A stretch of DNA of 64,000 bases from Brachybacterium sp. P6-10-X1 (GTDB lineage: Bacteria; Actinomycetota; Actinomycetes; Actinomycetales; Dermabacteraceae), in NCBI RefSeq assembly GCF_001969445.1, contig NZ_CP017297.1, positions 3,968,001-4,032,000 on the forward strand. Reading direction: 5' to 3'. A model generated the notes under the pieces. That model was not told where the DNA came from, ran no database searches, and saw only the letters and a program-made list of their open reading frames with translations. The position numbers were made by a program, and so were the translations under genes. Within the stretch, counting starts at the first letter, position 1. Each line of letters begins with the position of its first letter. Of the stretch, positions 9,178-18,022 are shown piece after piece.

Positions 9178-10344
9178 ATGCAGGGGAGCGAGGAGGACCG
9201 GGCCGCTGGAGCGGGCACCGTGGCGGCCCTCGGCGGGGACAGCGCGCGCGCCGTCTACCGCGACCTGCTCCGCTTCGGCCCCCGTTCCCGCAGCGAGCTC
9301 ACCTCGCGGCTGGGCCTGTCGGCCCCGACGGTCACCCGGGTCACCCGCGACCTGCTGGACGCCGGCCGCCTCCATCAGCTCGGAGCCGTGGTGCGCGCCA
9401 AGGGCCGCCCGCACGAACCGCTGGACATCGAGGAGAACCTCGGGCCGCGGTTCATCGGCGTGAAGGTGACGGCCGACGAGATCCACGCCGTGGTCACCAC
9501 GGTGCGCGGCAACGTCCTCGAGGAGCTGGTGCTGCCCGTCCAGGACACCGCGCCGGAGGCCGTCATCGAGGCCGTCCTCGCGCCCGTCCAGGCGCTCGCC
9601 GCGGCGCATCCGCACCTGGCCGGGGTGGGCGTGAGCCTCGGCGGGCCGGTCGGCGACCGGCGCCGGGTGCTCTCCTCGTACCTGCTGGGGTGGGAGCAGG
9701 AGTTCGACGTCGCCACCGCCCTCGAGACGCGCCTGCTGCTGCCCGTGGTGGTGGAGAACGACCTGGTCGCCATGGTCAACGGCCTGCACTGGTTCGGGAT
9801 CGGACGGTCCTACCGCTCCTTCGCCGTGCTCACGGTCGGTGCCGGCATCGGGACCGGAACCGTGATCGACGGCCGCTTGATCGAGGGCCGGCACCACGTC
9901 GCCGGCCTGACCGGTCGCCTCCCCATCGGCCGACGGGCGGACGGAACGCCGCTGCCCGTACGGGAGGTGGCCAGCACGGACTCGATCCTGCGCCGCGCCC
10001 ACGCCTCCTCGATGCTCGCGGCGGACCAGGGCATGGACGAGCTGCGGCGCCTGCTCGCCGACCAGGACCCGGACGCGCTCGAGGTGGCCCGGGAGCTCGC
10101 TCAGGCCCTCGCCGCCGCGGCGGCCGGACTGGTCGCGACCGTGGACCCCGACGCGATCGTGCTCGGCGGGGAGAACGTCGACCTGGTGCGGGCCGTCGGC
10201 CCCCTCTTCGAGGACACCCTGCGCGGCGCGATCTCCGAGGCCCAGCAGGGCCTCGTCGTGCGCGTGCTCAGCGGGGACTTCGACGAGTGGGCGCGCGGCG
10301 CCGCCGTCATCGCGATCCAGGAATTCGTCGGGGTCGAATCCTAG
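9178..10344 (+). CDS. ROK-family transcriptional regulator
   Basis: 388 residues. Residues ~15-65 form a winged helix-turn-helix (AVYRDLLRFGPRSRSELTSR, then LGLSAPTVTRVTRDLLDAGR), followed by a ROK/actin-like fold with GVGVSLGGPVGDRR, VENDLVAMVNG and LTVGAGIGTGTVIDG. The ROK zinc signature (CxCGxxGCxE after the conserved His) is missing: the region reads TGRLPIGRRADGTPLPV, so this is a divergent member. It converges on the alpha-galactoside ABC operon, ending 63 bases from the binding-protein stop, and is the natural candidate for its sugar-responsive repressor. Confidence 0.9.
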   Translation: MQGSEEDRAAGAGTVAALGGDSARAVYRDLLRFGPRSRSELTSRLGLSAPTVTRVTRDLLDAGRLHQLGAVVRAKGRPHEPLDIEENLGPRFIGVKVTADEIHAVVTTVRGNVLEELVLPVQDTAPEAVIEAVLAPVQALAAAHPHLAGVGVSLGGPVGDRRRVLSSYLLGWEQEFDVATALETRLLLPVVVENDLVAMVNGLHWFGIGRSYRSFAVLTVGAGIGTGTVIDGRLIEGRHHVAGLTGRLPIGRRADGTPLPVREVASTDSILRRAHASSMLAADQGMDELRRLLADQDPDALEVARELAQALAAAAAGLVATVDPDAIVLGGENVDLVRAVGPLFEDTLRGAISEAQQGLVVRVLSGDFDEWARGAAVIAIQEFVGVES

Positions 10345-10407
10345 GAGACGACCACCTCTCGGACCTGACCCCGACCCCGACCCGCACGACGCTGCGCCGC
10401 CGAACCG

Positions 10408-11826
10408 TCACTCGAACAGGGCGTTGACCCGTTCGTTGTACGCGGCGAAGTCCGCCCCGTCGATCTGCCGCATCCAGCACTGGTCGAAGGCGCTCTGCAT
10501 GATCGTCATGATCGAGGCGGAGTTCTCCACCAGCGGATACAGCCCGGTCTCGCCGTTCGCCACCCGATCCGTGAAAGGCGTGACGTCCAGGCCTTCGGCG
10601 GCGTAGGCATCGATCGCCGCCTGGGTCCCCACGTCGGTCGCGGGGAAGAACGGGGCGCGCTCGCCGATCAGCTGCTGCGCCTCGTCGGTGGCGAGGAAGG
10701 CGACCAGCCGGGCGGCCTCCTCCTTGTTCCCCGACTGGGCCGAGATCGAGTCGCCGAGTCCGTTGAACATCGAGACCGGGTGGCCGACGGGCCCTGCCGG
10801 CAGCGGGGCGATGCCGAGGTCCATGCCCTCCATGTTGTTGTACGTCGTGATCATCCACGACCCGGCCGTCGCCAGGGCTGCGCTGCCGGACTGCAGCTGG
10901 ACCTGCTCCGGGCTCGAATCGCCGAAGGTGCCGAACGGCGGGAAGAATCCCTTGTCGACCAGCCCGAAGTACCAGTCCATGGTGGCGGCGAACCGCTCGT
11001 CGTCGTAGTTGAAATGCGTTCCCCAGGTCTCGGCGTCGGTGAACGTCCAGCCGGTGGACAGGGCGAAGGGCGACCAGCTGGTCTGGCCGACGTAGTCGGT
11101 GCCGGCGCCGGCCCCCAAGCCGTAGCGGACCACGTTCTTCGGGTCGAACCCCTCCTGGTCGCCGCGGACACCGTTCGCATCCAGGCTCAGCCGGGCGAGC
11201 ATCTTCTCGAAGCTGCCGCCGTCCTCGGGGTTCCAGTCCAGGTCCTCGAGGTCCTCGGGGGCCAGCCCCTCCTCCTCGAGCATCCCCTTGTCGTACAGCA
11301 CCGCGATGGTGTCGTAGTCCTTGGGCAGCCCGTACCGCTTGCCGTCCTGGCCGGTCCACAACTCCTGCAGACCCTCCTGGAATCGTTCGGGCGGGATCGC
11401 GTCGAGCTCGCCGAGCCCGTCCAGCGGGGCGATCACGCCCAGCTCGAGGAACTGCGGATATCGCGCGAGATGGTCGGCGAAGGCATCGGGGCCTGCTTCG
11501 GCCACGAAGCTCGCCGTCAGCTTGGTCCAGTAGTCCTCCCAGCCCAGCTGGGTGATGCGGACGAAGACGTCGGGGTTGTTCTCCATGAACAGGTCGATGG
11601 CGGCGGAGTAGGCGGGAAGCTGGTTCGCGTCCCACAGCCAGTAGTCGATCTGGGTCGCCCCGGCCGGTGCGGAGGTCCCGCCGCAGGCGGCCAGGGCCCC
11701 CGTGCCGGCGACCCCGGCGGCGAGGGCGGCGGAGCCCTGCAGGAGACGACGACGGGACAGGGCGCCCGCGGAGCGCGGGGACGGGGTGGTGCGAGCGGTG
11801 TGTGCTCGCTGGATCGGGGAGTTCAT
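10408..11826 (-). CDS. ABC transporter sugar-binding lipoprotein, Tat-exported
   Basis: 472-residue extracellular solute-binding protein of the sugar-binding group (SBP_bac_1 type). The N-terminus carries a twin-arginine motif (SRRRLLQG) and a hydrophobic stretch ending in the lipobox LAAC, so it should be folded before Tat export and lipid-anchored at the Cys. The mature part has the typical pattern of this family (IDYWLWDANQLPAYSAAIDL, SWMITTYNN). It is last in the operon after two permeases. The ATG at 11826 is preferred over the GTG at 11835 because GAGGTG then sits six bases upstream. Substrate is inferred as an alpha-galactoside (melibiose/raffinose type) from the cotranscribed GH36 gene. 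Confidence 0.9.
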   Translation of the reverse strand: MNSPIQRAHTARTTPSPRSAGALSRRRLLQGSAALAAGVAGTGALAACGGTSAPAGATQIDYWLWDANQLPAYSAAIDLFMENNPDVFVRITQLGWEDYWTKLTASFVAEAGPDAFADHLARYPQFLELGVIAPLDGLGELDAIPPERFQEGLQELWTGQDGKRYGLPKDYDTIAVLYDKGMLEEEGLAPEDLEDLDWNPEDGGSFEKMLARLSLDANGVRGDQEGFDPKNVVRYGLGAGAGTDYVGQTSWSPFALSTGWTFTDAETWGTHFNYDDERFAATMDWYFGLVDKGFFPPFGTFGDSSPEQVQLQSGSAALATAGSWMITTYNNMEGMDLGIAPLPAGPVGHPVSMFNGLGDSISAQSGNKEEAARLVAFLATDEAQQLIGERAPFFPATDVGTQAAIDAYAAEGLDVTPFTDRVANGETGLYPLVENSASIMTIMQSAFDQCWMRQIDGADFAAYNERVNALFE

Positions 11827-11836
11827 CTGGGGCACC

Positions 11837-12775
11837 TCACTTGATCCCGCTGAAGCCGATGGAGTTGACGATCTTCTTCGCGAACAGGGCGAAGAGGATC
11901 AGCATGGGCGCGGCCGCGACCAGGGTGGCGGCCATCAGACCCGACCAGTCGGGACCGGTGCCCGGCGCCTGGGCGCGGAAGACGCCCAGCGCCACCGTGA
12001 GCACCCGGGACTGGTCGGTGTACGAGACCATCAGCGCCCAGAAGTACTCGTTCCACGCCGTCATGTACGTCAGCAGCGCGAGCGTGGCCAGCGGGGCGCT
12101 GGACAGCGGCAGGACCAGGGTGAAGAACACCCGCACCTTGCTCGCGCCGTCGATCAGCGCCGCCTCCTCCACCTCGCGCGAGATGTTGTTGAAGAACTGT
12201 CGCAGGAAGAAGATCGCGAAGGACGAGATGAACAGGGTCGGGAGCATGATGCCCAGCAGCGTGTCGACCAGGTGCAGGTTCTTGATCAGGATGAAGTTGG
12301 GCAGCAGGGTGAAGATCTGCGGGATCATCAGCGAACCCAGGAAGATCATGAACACCGTGTCGCGCCCCTTCCAGTGCAGGCGCGAGAACGCGTAGGCCGC
12401 CATCGCGCAGGAGAAGGTCTGCACGACGGTGATCGAGGTCGCCACGATCACGGAGTTCAGCAGGTAGCGCCAGAAGTTGATGGAGGCGCCCGAGCCGCCC
12501 TGGGAGATCGCGGTCTCCACGTCCTGCATGCCGAAGACCCGCTCGAAGCCGCCGGTGTTCAGACCCACCGGCAGCAGACTGCCCGGATCGGTGCCCAGAG
12601 CGTTGTTGCTGGACAGCGCGGTGCGCAGCATCCAGTAGAAGGGGAACATGGTGATGAACAGGAAGATCACCATCACGGTCCAGGCCGCGATCTTCCCCCA
12701 GGGGATGGGCCGGCGCGGCTTGTGGACGGCGGGCCGCTGCGAGGTGTCGGTGACGGGGTGCGTCGTGGTGGTCAT
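11837..12775 (-). CDS. Carbohydrate ABC transporter permease (MalG type)
   Basis: 312 residues with six predicted membrane helices and the cytoplasmic EAA loop EEAALIDGASKVRVFFTLVL that contacts the ATPase. The C-terminus KKIVNSIGFSGIK is typical for the CUT1 MalG-like subunit. It starts with MTTTTHPV at an ATG 14 bases after the first permease gene and ends 10 bases before the binding-protein ATG. No ATPase gene follows, so a shared MsiK/MsmX-like ATPase elsewhere is presumed. Confidence 0.9.
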   Translation of the reverse strand: MTTTTHPVTDTSQRPAVHKPRRPIPWGKIAAWTVMVIFLFITMFPFYWMLRTALSSNNALGTDPGSLLPVGLNTGGFERVFGMQDVETAISQGGSGASINFWRYLLNSVIVATSITVVQTFSCAMAAYAFSRLHWKGRDTVFMIFLGSLMIPQIFTLLPNFILIKNLHLVDTLLGIMLPTLFISSFAIFFLRQFFNNISREVEEAALIDGASKVRVFFTLVLPLSSAPLATLALLTYMTAWNEYFWALMVSYTDQSRVLTVALGVFRAQAPGTGPDWSGLMAATLVAAAPMLILFALFAKKIVNSIGFSGIK

Positions 12776-12789
12776 GGTGTCCTCTCCCG

Positions 12790-13704
12790 TCAGTCCAGGT
12801 CCGATTGGCCGGCCCGGCTCATCCAGTACTGCGCGAAGGTGACGATCATGAGGATCAGCAGCAGGGCGACGGACAGGGCCGAGGCGTAGCCGAACTCGTA
12901 CTCCGCGAAGGCGTTCTGGTAGATGTACATCTGCAGCACCCGGGAGGCGTCGGCCGGGCCGCCCTGCGTGGTCACCGAGACGGTGTCGAACACCTGGAAC
13001 GAGCCGATGATCGTCATGATCAGCACCAGCGCCAGGATCGGTCGCAGCAGCGGCAGGGTGATGCGTCGGAACTGCGTGATCTCGCCGGCGCCCTCGGTGC
13101 GCGCCGCCTCGTAGAGGTGCCCGGGGATGGACTGCAGGCCGGCGAACAGCAGCAGCGCCGTGTAGCCCATGTGCCGCCACACGTTGACCAGGGCGACCGT
13201 CGGGATCACCCAGGTCTCGTTGGCCCAGAAGGCGACGGGGTCGAAGCCGATCCACTGCAGGAAGATGTTGAAGATGCCCAGCTGGGTGTCCAGGATCCAC
13301 AGGAACACGAGCGCGGCGACCACATTGGAGACCAGGTACGGGGCCAGCACCAGCGAGCGCAGCAGGGTCGACTGGGTCAGGCGCTGCATGAGCACCGCGA
13401 TCACCAGCGCCACCACGGTCTGCACGCCGATGTTGATGAGGACGTACAGGACCGTCACCTTCAGCGAGGTCCAGAAGATCGGATCGGCCAGCAGCTGCTG
13501 GTAGTTCGCCAGCCCCACCCACTCGGGCGGGGTCAGCGTCGTGTACTCCGTGAAGGAGTAGTAGATGCCGGTCAGCAGCGGCCACACGAGGAACACCAGG
13601 AGGCCGACGGAGGCGGGCGCGATGAACATCAGCGCCAGCTTCGTGTCGTCCTTCCGTCGGCGTCGCCTCGGGGCCGACCGCGTCGACGTCGTCGCGGTGG
13701 ACAT
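12790..13704 (-). CDS. Carbohydrate ABC transporter permease (MalF type)
   Basis: 304 residues. A basic Arg-rich N-terminus (RRRRRKDD) is followed by six predicted helices, beginning KLALMFIAPASVGLLVFLVW. The EAA loop reads EAARTEGAGEITQFRRITLP. GAAGGTAG lies just before the ATG. It forms the membrane channel with the MalG-type partner downstream; the two genes are 14 bases apart. Confidence 0.9.
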   Translation of the reverse strand: MSTATTSTRSAPRRRRRKDDTKLALMFIAPASVGLLVFLVWPLLTGIYYSFTEYTTLTPPEWVGLANYQQLLADPIFWTSLKVTVLYVLINIGVQTVVALVIAVLMQRLTQSTLLRSLVLAPYLVSNVVAALVFLWILDTQLGIFNIFLQWIGFDPVAFWANETWVIPTVALVNVWRHMGYTALLLFAGLQSIPGHLYEAARTEGAGEITQFRRITLPLLRPILALVLIMTIIGSFQVFDTVSVTTQGGPADASRVLQMYIYQNAFAEYEFGYASALSVALLLILMIVTFAQYWMSRAGQSDLD

Positions 13705-13776
13705 GGCTACCTTCTTTCCGTCGTTCCATCGGACGGAGCCGGACCACCCGGCTCCGTGCGTGCAGGGGGCGAGAGG

Positions 13777-16029
13777 TCAGGAGACCTCGGCGCGGGTCAG
13801 GTCGATCAGGAGCGCCTGCTCGGGATCGAGCAGCGGGGCGGCCAGACCGGCCGCGGTCAGGACGCTGCCGGGCACCGGCAGCCCGCCCTCGTCGGCCGCC
13901 AGCTCGGCGAGCTGCATCCAGCGGGGCGGGACCAGGCTGGAGGTGCGGGCGGCGGACGGCAGCGGCAGGATCCGATAGACGGCCTCGGGGTCCAGCCCCG
14001 GGAAGCGCAGGCGGGTGTGCTGGGAGCGGCCGGAGCGGCCGACGGCGGCGAGCGTGAACAGGGCCCGCTCTCGATCGGGCGAGACCACGCCGTGCAGCCA
14101 CAGCGGGCTGTCGCCGCGGTCGGCCCGTACCAGGTCACCGGTGAACAGCAGCTCGCGGCGGTCCTTGTACAGCGCGATCCAGCCGCGCAGGGCGGAGAGC
14201 TCCTCGGCGCTCGCCTGCGTGAGATCCCATTCGATGCCGAGGTGCCCGAACAGCGCGGTGGCGGCCCGGAAGTCGAGGCCGTGGAAGCGGCCGGTGGCGT
14301 GCGAGGCACCGGAGGCGATGTGGCTTCCCATCAGCTCGAGCGGGACCAGCTGCGCGGTCCAGCGGTTCATCTGCTGGCGCTCCAGCGGATCGATGCAGTC
14401 CGAGACCCACACCCGGTCCGTGTGCTCGAGCACGCCGAGGTCCACGCGGGCGCCGCCGGAGGAGCAGGACTCGATCTCGAGACCGGGATGGGCCGCCTTC
14501 ACCGCGTCCATCAGGGCGTAGGCGGCCCGGGTCTGGGCGTGCACAGCGGCGCGCCCGGAGCTGCGGGTGGCGGCCTCCAGCAGGTCCCGGTTGTGGTCCC
14601 ACTTGATGTAGCCGATGTCGTGGGCCGCCAGGACCGCGGACATCTGTCCGCGCACGTGCTCGAACGCCTCCGGGATCGACAGGTTCAGCACCTGCTGGTG
14701 GCGCGACGGCAGCGGCAGGCGGTCCGGGGACGGGGCCATGATCCATTCGGGATGCGCGCGGGCGACGTCGGAGTCGAGGCTGACCATCTCGGGCTCGAAC
14801 CACAGCCCGAACTCCATGCCGGCGGCGGTGACGTGGTCGACCAGGGGGCCGAGGCCGTCCGGCCAGACGTCGGGGGAGACCACCCAATCGCCCAGGCCCG
14901 AGGTGTCGTCGCGGCGGGAGCCGAACCATCCGTCGTCCAGCACGAACCGTTCCACACCGAGGGCGGCCGCCTGATCGGCGAGCTCGGTGAGCGTCGCCAG
15001 GTCGTGGTCGAAGTAGACGGCCTCCCACACGTTCAGGGTGACCGGGCGCTCGGCGCCCACGTGGTGCGCCCGTGAGCGCAGGTGGCGGTGGAAGCGGGAG
15101 GCCACCGCGTCCAGCCCCTCGCCGTAGGAGGCGTACAGCCAGGGCCCGAGGTACTCCTCGCCGGAGGCCAGCACGACCTCGCCGGGCAGCAGCAGCTCGC
15201 CGCCGCCGAGGATCCGGTCACCCGTGTTGATCTGCTCGGCCAGGTGGCGATGGTTGCCGGAGAAGGCGGTGTGCACCGCCCACACCTCGCCGTCGCGGAA
15301 GCCGGCGCCGGGACACCCGGCGTGCAGCACGTGGGCGGCGTCGGGCCCGGTGCGACCGCGACGGTTCTCGCGCAGGTGGGTGCCGACGGTGAAGGCGCTG
15401 CGCTGTGGGGTGCGCTCCTTGCCCCAGCGGCCCGCGAAGTCCAGCAGCTCGTCGGCGTCGCCCGGCACCGGGACGGTCACGGTGAGCTCCTCGAGCGTGT
15501 AGGGGAGGGTGGCGGAGTTGATCAGGCTCGCGCGCTGGCGGAGCAGACCCGTGGGCAGCAGCTCGACCTCGAGCCCGACCATCAGCCCGAGCTCCTCATC
15601 GGCGAGGTCGACGCGCACCAGGGCGGCCCCGGTCTCGGTGTGGGCGGCGGTGAGCGGTTGGCCGTCGAGTCCGACTGCCCGAGTGAGAAGCCTTGGCGCC
15701 CAGCCGGAGCCGTCGGGCCGTGATCCCGTCAGGCCCGGTCGGCCGATCCACCCGTCGCACTGCTGAGGGAGGATCGCGACCCGCGCCGGGACGTCGACCG
15801 CATTGTGGGGCACCGGCGCGATGCTCGCCGTGCACACCGCGTCCAGGCCCGTCGGCCCGAGCGTGCCGAGGTCCGCGCCCCAGTGCACGAGGGCGGGGGA
15901 GCGGCCGTCGGTGACGTCCAGGACCACCGAGACCCCGGCAGCGCGCAGGTGGATGCGCTGCGTCGAGCCGGGCACGGGCGAGGTCACGGCGGTCGCGACG
16001 GCGTCGCCGGCGAGGCGGTGCGGGGACAT
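13777..16029 (-). CDS. Alpha-galactosidase, glycoside hydrolase family 36
   Basis: 750-residue enzyme that removes terminal alpha-galactose from melibiose, raffinose and similar sugars. It has the GH36 plan: an N-terminal beta-supersandwich, a central barrel and a C-terminal sheet. Visible active-site elements are VLDDGWFG (~363-370), YIKWDHNRD with nucleophile Asp478, ESCSSGGARVDLG (~520-532) and WVSDCIDPLERQ with acid/base Asp544. There is no signal peptide, so it acts on imported sugar. The ATG at 16029 (MSPHRLAGDAV) is chosen because the extension to 16161 would run through the AT-rich promoter region. It is first in the operon with two permeases and the binding protein. Confidence 0.95.
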   Translation of the reverse strand: MSPHRLAGDAVATAVTSPVPGSTQRIHLRAAGVSVVLDVTDGRSPALVHWGADLGTLGPTGLDAVCTASIAPVPHNAVDVPARVAILPQQCDGWIGRPGLTGSRPDGSGWAPRLLTRAVGLDGQPLTAAHTETGAALVRVDLADEELGLMVGLEVELLPTGLLRQRASLINSATLPYTLEELTVTVPVPGDADELLDFAGRWGKERTPQRSAFTVGTHLRENRRGRTGPDAAHVLHAGCPGAGFRDGEVWAVHTAFSGNHRHLAEQINTGDRILGGGELLLPGEVVLASGEEYLGPWLYASYGEGLDAVASRFHRHLRSRAHHVGAERPVTLNVWEAVYFDHDLATLTELADQAAALGVERFVLDDGWFGSRRDDTSGLGDWVVSPDVWPDGLGPLVDHVTAAGMEFGLWFEPEMVSLDSDVARAHPEWIMAPSPDRLPLPSRHQQVLNLSIPEAFEHVRGQMSAVLAAHDIGYIKWDHNRDLLEAATRSSGRAAVHAQTRAAYALMDAVKAAHPGLEIESCSSGGARVDLGVLEHTDRVWVSDCIDPLERQQMNRWTAQLVPLELMGSHIASGASHATGRFHGLDFRAATALFGHLGIEWDLTQASAEELSALRGWIALYKDRRELLFTGDLVRADRGDSPLWLHGVVSPDRERALFTLAAVGRSGRSQHTRLRFPGLDPEAVYRILPLPSAARTSSLVPPRWMQLAELAADEGGLPVPGSVLTAAGLAAPLLDPEQALLIDLTRAEVS

Positions 16030-16069
16030 CGGCGGCCTCCGGGGTGGCAGGGGCGCGGCGGTCCTCCCG

Positions 16070-16109
16070 GTGCGCGCCGCACATATAATTACGCACTGAA
16101 AGTAAATGA
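16070..16109. promoter_or_regulatory. Divergent control region of alpha-galactosidase and AbgT genes
   Basis: An AT-rich island (about 16081-16109, beginning ACATATAATTACGCAC) stands out in very GC-rich surroundings. TATAAT on the plus strand (16084-16089) and TAATTATAT on the minus strand could serve the two divergent genes. Immediately left is a 13-base palindrome GTGCG-CGC-CGCAC (16070-16082), between the island and the alpha-galactosidase start, a reasonable operator candidate for the ROK regulator. Promoter positions are inferred. Confidence 0.45.
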
Positions 16110-16240
16110 CGTGGTGCGGTCCGTCAAGGGGAGCGGGCGCCGAGTCCCACGGGCTGGACACCTACGATGGATCCTCGTGCGCGGGCCCTGCGCACCGGCC
16201 TCCCGGGGAAGGGACGCCGCGCCCGTCCCAGGAGAGCTCG

Positions 16241-17902
16241 ATGTCCGTCCCCGTCCCGTCCCGCCGTCCGCGGCGCCTCGACCGGACTCTCGATGCCGTG
16301 GAGCGACTCGGCAACCGACTGCCCGATCCGCTCGTGCTCTTCGCCGGCCTGTTCCTGGTCACGGCCGTGCTCACCACGGTGCTGGCGGCGCTCGACGTCC
16401 AGGTGCGGGTGCCCGGTCAGGACGAGGCCCAGAGGGTCAAGGGCTTCTTCAGCAGCGAGGGCCTGACCTGGTTCACCACCACCGTCGGCGAGAACTACAT
16501 CGGCTTCCCACCGCTGGTCAACGTTCTGCCGATCGTCCTGGCCGTGGGCATCGCCGAAGGATCAGGACTGCTGAGCGCGGCCATCCGCTGGCTGTTCGGC
16601 TCCGCGCCGCGCTGGTTGCTGCCCTACGTCGTCGCGCTCGTCGGGGTGAACGGGAACCTCATGAGCGACGCCTCGTTCGTGGTGATCCCGCCGCTGGCCG
16701 CGCTCGTGTTCTCGGCGGCAGGACGCCATCCGATGGCCGGACTGATCGGCGCCTTCGCAGCGGTCGGGGCCTCCTTCTCGACCGCCATGCTGCCCTCGCC
16801 GATCGACGCGAACTTCGCGGGCATCACCACCGCCGTGATGGGCTCGCTGTCCGAGTCGCTCGGCGCGTCACCCGTCACCGTGGTCTCCAACTACTGGATC
16901 AACCTCGCCTCCTCCCTCGTGCTGGTGCTCGCCTGCGGCGCTCTCATCGACCGGGTGCTCGAGCCGCGGTTGGAGCGCGCCGGCATCTCGACGGTGGGAA
17001 GAGACGATGCGGCGGGGGGCGACGCGGCCGGGGCGGACGGGGCGGGGGCGGATGCGGCGGGGGTCGACGCGGCGGGGGCCGACGCGGCGGGGGCCGACGA
17101 CTCCCGGAAGCAGCCGGGTCCGGACGGTTCCTCCCTCGACGGCGGGGAGAAGCGGGCCCTGGCCACGGCGGGCCTCGCCCTGGCGGGCCTCGTGGCTCTG
17201 ATCGTCGCGCTCGCTGTCGTGCCCGTCTCCCCATGGCGGAACGAGGACGGCGGTCTGCTGCCGGACTCGCCGTTCATGGGGTCGATCGTCTTCCTCATCG
17301 TGCTGGTCTTCTCGGTCACCGGGATCGTCTACGGCATCCGCGCGGGGACCATCCGCGCCGGGGCCGACGTGGCCGGTCACATGGGACAGGGCCTGCGCTC
17401 CATGACCAGCTTCCTGGTGGTGGCCTTCGCGCTCGCGCAGTTCCTGGCCCTGTTCGAGTGGAGCGGTGTCGGCACCTACTTCGCCGTGCACGGCGCGGAG
17501 TGGCTCGAGTCGGCGCAGCTGGGCGGACTGCCCGTGGTGCTCGCCTTCGTGGTGCTGTGCGCGGTGGCGAACCTGTTCATCACCTCCGGCACCTCGATGT
17601 GGGGTCTGATGGCGGTGGTGTTCGTCCCGATGCTCGCCCTGACCGGTCTGGAACCGGCGTTCGTGCAGGCGGCATTCCGGATCGGGGACTCCTCCACCCA
17701 GATCATCACCCCGCTGAACCCGTACCTCATCGTGCTCCTGGGCATGGTGCGCCGCTATGAGCCGCACGCCGGACTGGGCACTCTGGTGGCCCGCCTGGCG
17801 CCCTTCACCGTGGTCTACTTCACGGTGTGGGTGGTGGTCCTGCTCGTGTTCTACGGCCTGGACCTGCCCGTCGGCCCGGCCAACGGCATCCACCTGGGGT
17901 GA
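16241..17902 (+). CDS. AbgT-family transporter (p-aminobenzoyl-glutamate/antimetabolite type)
   Basis: 553-residue polytopic membrane protein. AbgT signatures are clear: an N-terminal DRTLDAVERLGNRLPDPL, GIAEGSGLL, NGNLMSDASFVVIPPLAA, and the C-terminal re-entrant motif with LNPYLIVLLGMVRRYEP. Family members import p-aminobenzoyl-glutamate or export sulfonamide-like compounds. An unusual Ala-Gly-Asp repeat (about residues 252-286) is inserted in a loop after the helix ending LERAGIS; the DNA there is a degenerate 15-base tandem repeat (17025-17100). The start has GGAGAG four bases upstream. It is divergent from the alpha-galactosidase gene. Confidence 0.9.
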   Translation: MSVPVPSRRPRRLDRTLDAVERLGNRLPDPLVLFAGLFLVTAVLTTVLAALDVQVRVPGQDEAQRVKGFFSSEGLTWFTTTVGENYIGFPPLVNVLPIVLAVGIAEGSGLLSAAIRWLFGSAPRWLLPYVVALVGVNGNLMSDASFVVIPPLAALVFSAAGRHPMAGLIGAFAAVGASFSTAMLPSPIDANFAGITTAVMGSLSESLGASPVTVVSNYWINLASSLVLVLACGALIDRVLEPRLERAGISTVGRDDAAGGDAAGADGAGADAAGVDAAGADAAGADDSRKQPGPDGSSLDGGEKRALATAGLALAGLVALIVALAVVPVSPWRNEDGGLLPDSPFMGSIVFLIVLVFSVTGIVYGIRAGTIRAGADVAGHMGQGLRSMTSFLVVAFALAQFLALFEWSGVGTYFAVHGAEWLESAQLGGLPVVLAFVVLCAVANLFITSGTSMWGLMAVVFVPMLALTGLEPAFVQAAFRIGDSSTQIITPLNPYLIVLLGMVRRYEPHAGLGTLVARLAPFTVVYFTVWVVVLLVFYGLDLPVGPANGIHLG

Positions 17903-18022
17903 TCCCGAGAGACCTCCTCGCGGCCAGGGGCGTGTCCGGCGGGCGGTCCCCGGACTCCGCGAGCCCGGCCGACCGCTACCCTGGGCCGGTCCTGATCGAC
18001 ACAGGAGAGCCAGGAGCCCCCG

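Noticed and set aside
13777-16161. 44-residue N-terminal extension of the alpha-galactosidase
   Set aside because: The extension would be encoded by the AT-rich promoter patch and has no family resemblance; the ATG at 16029 gives the normal GH36 start.
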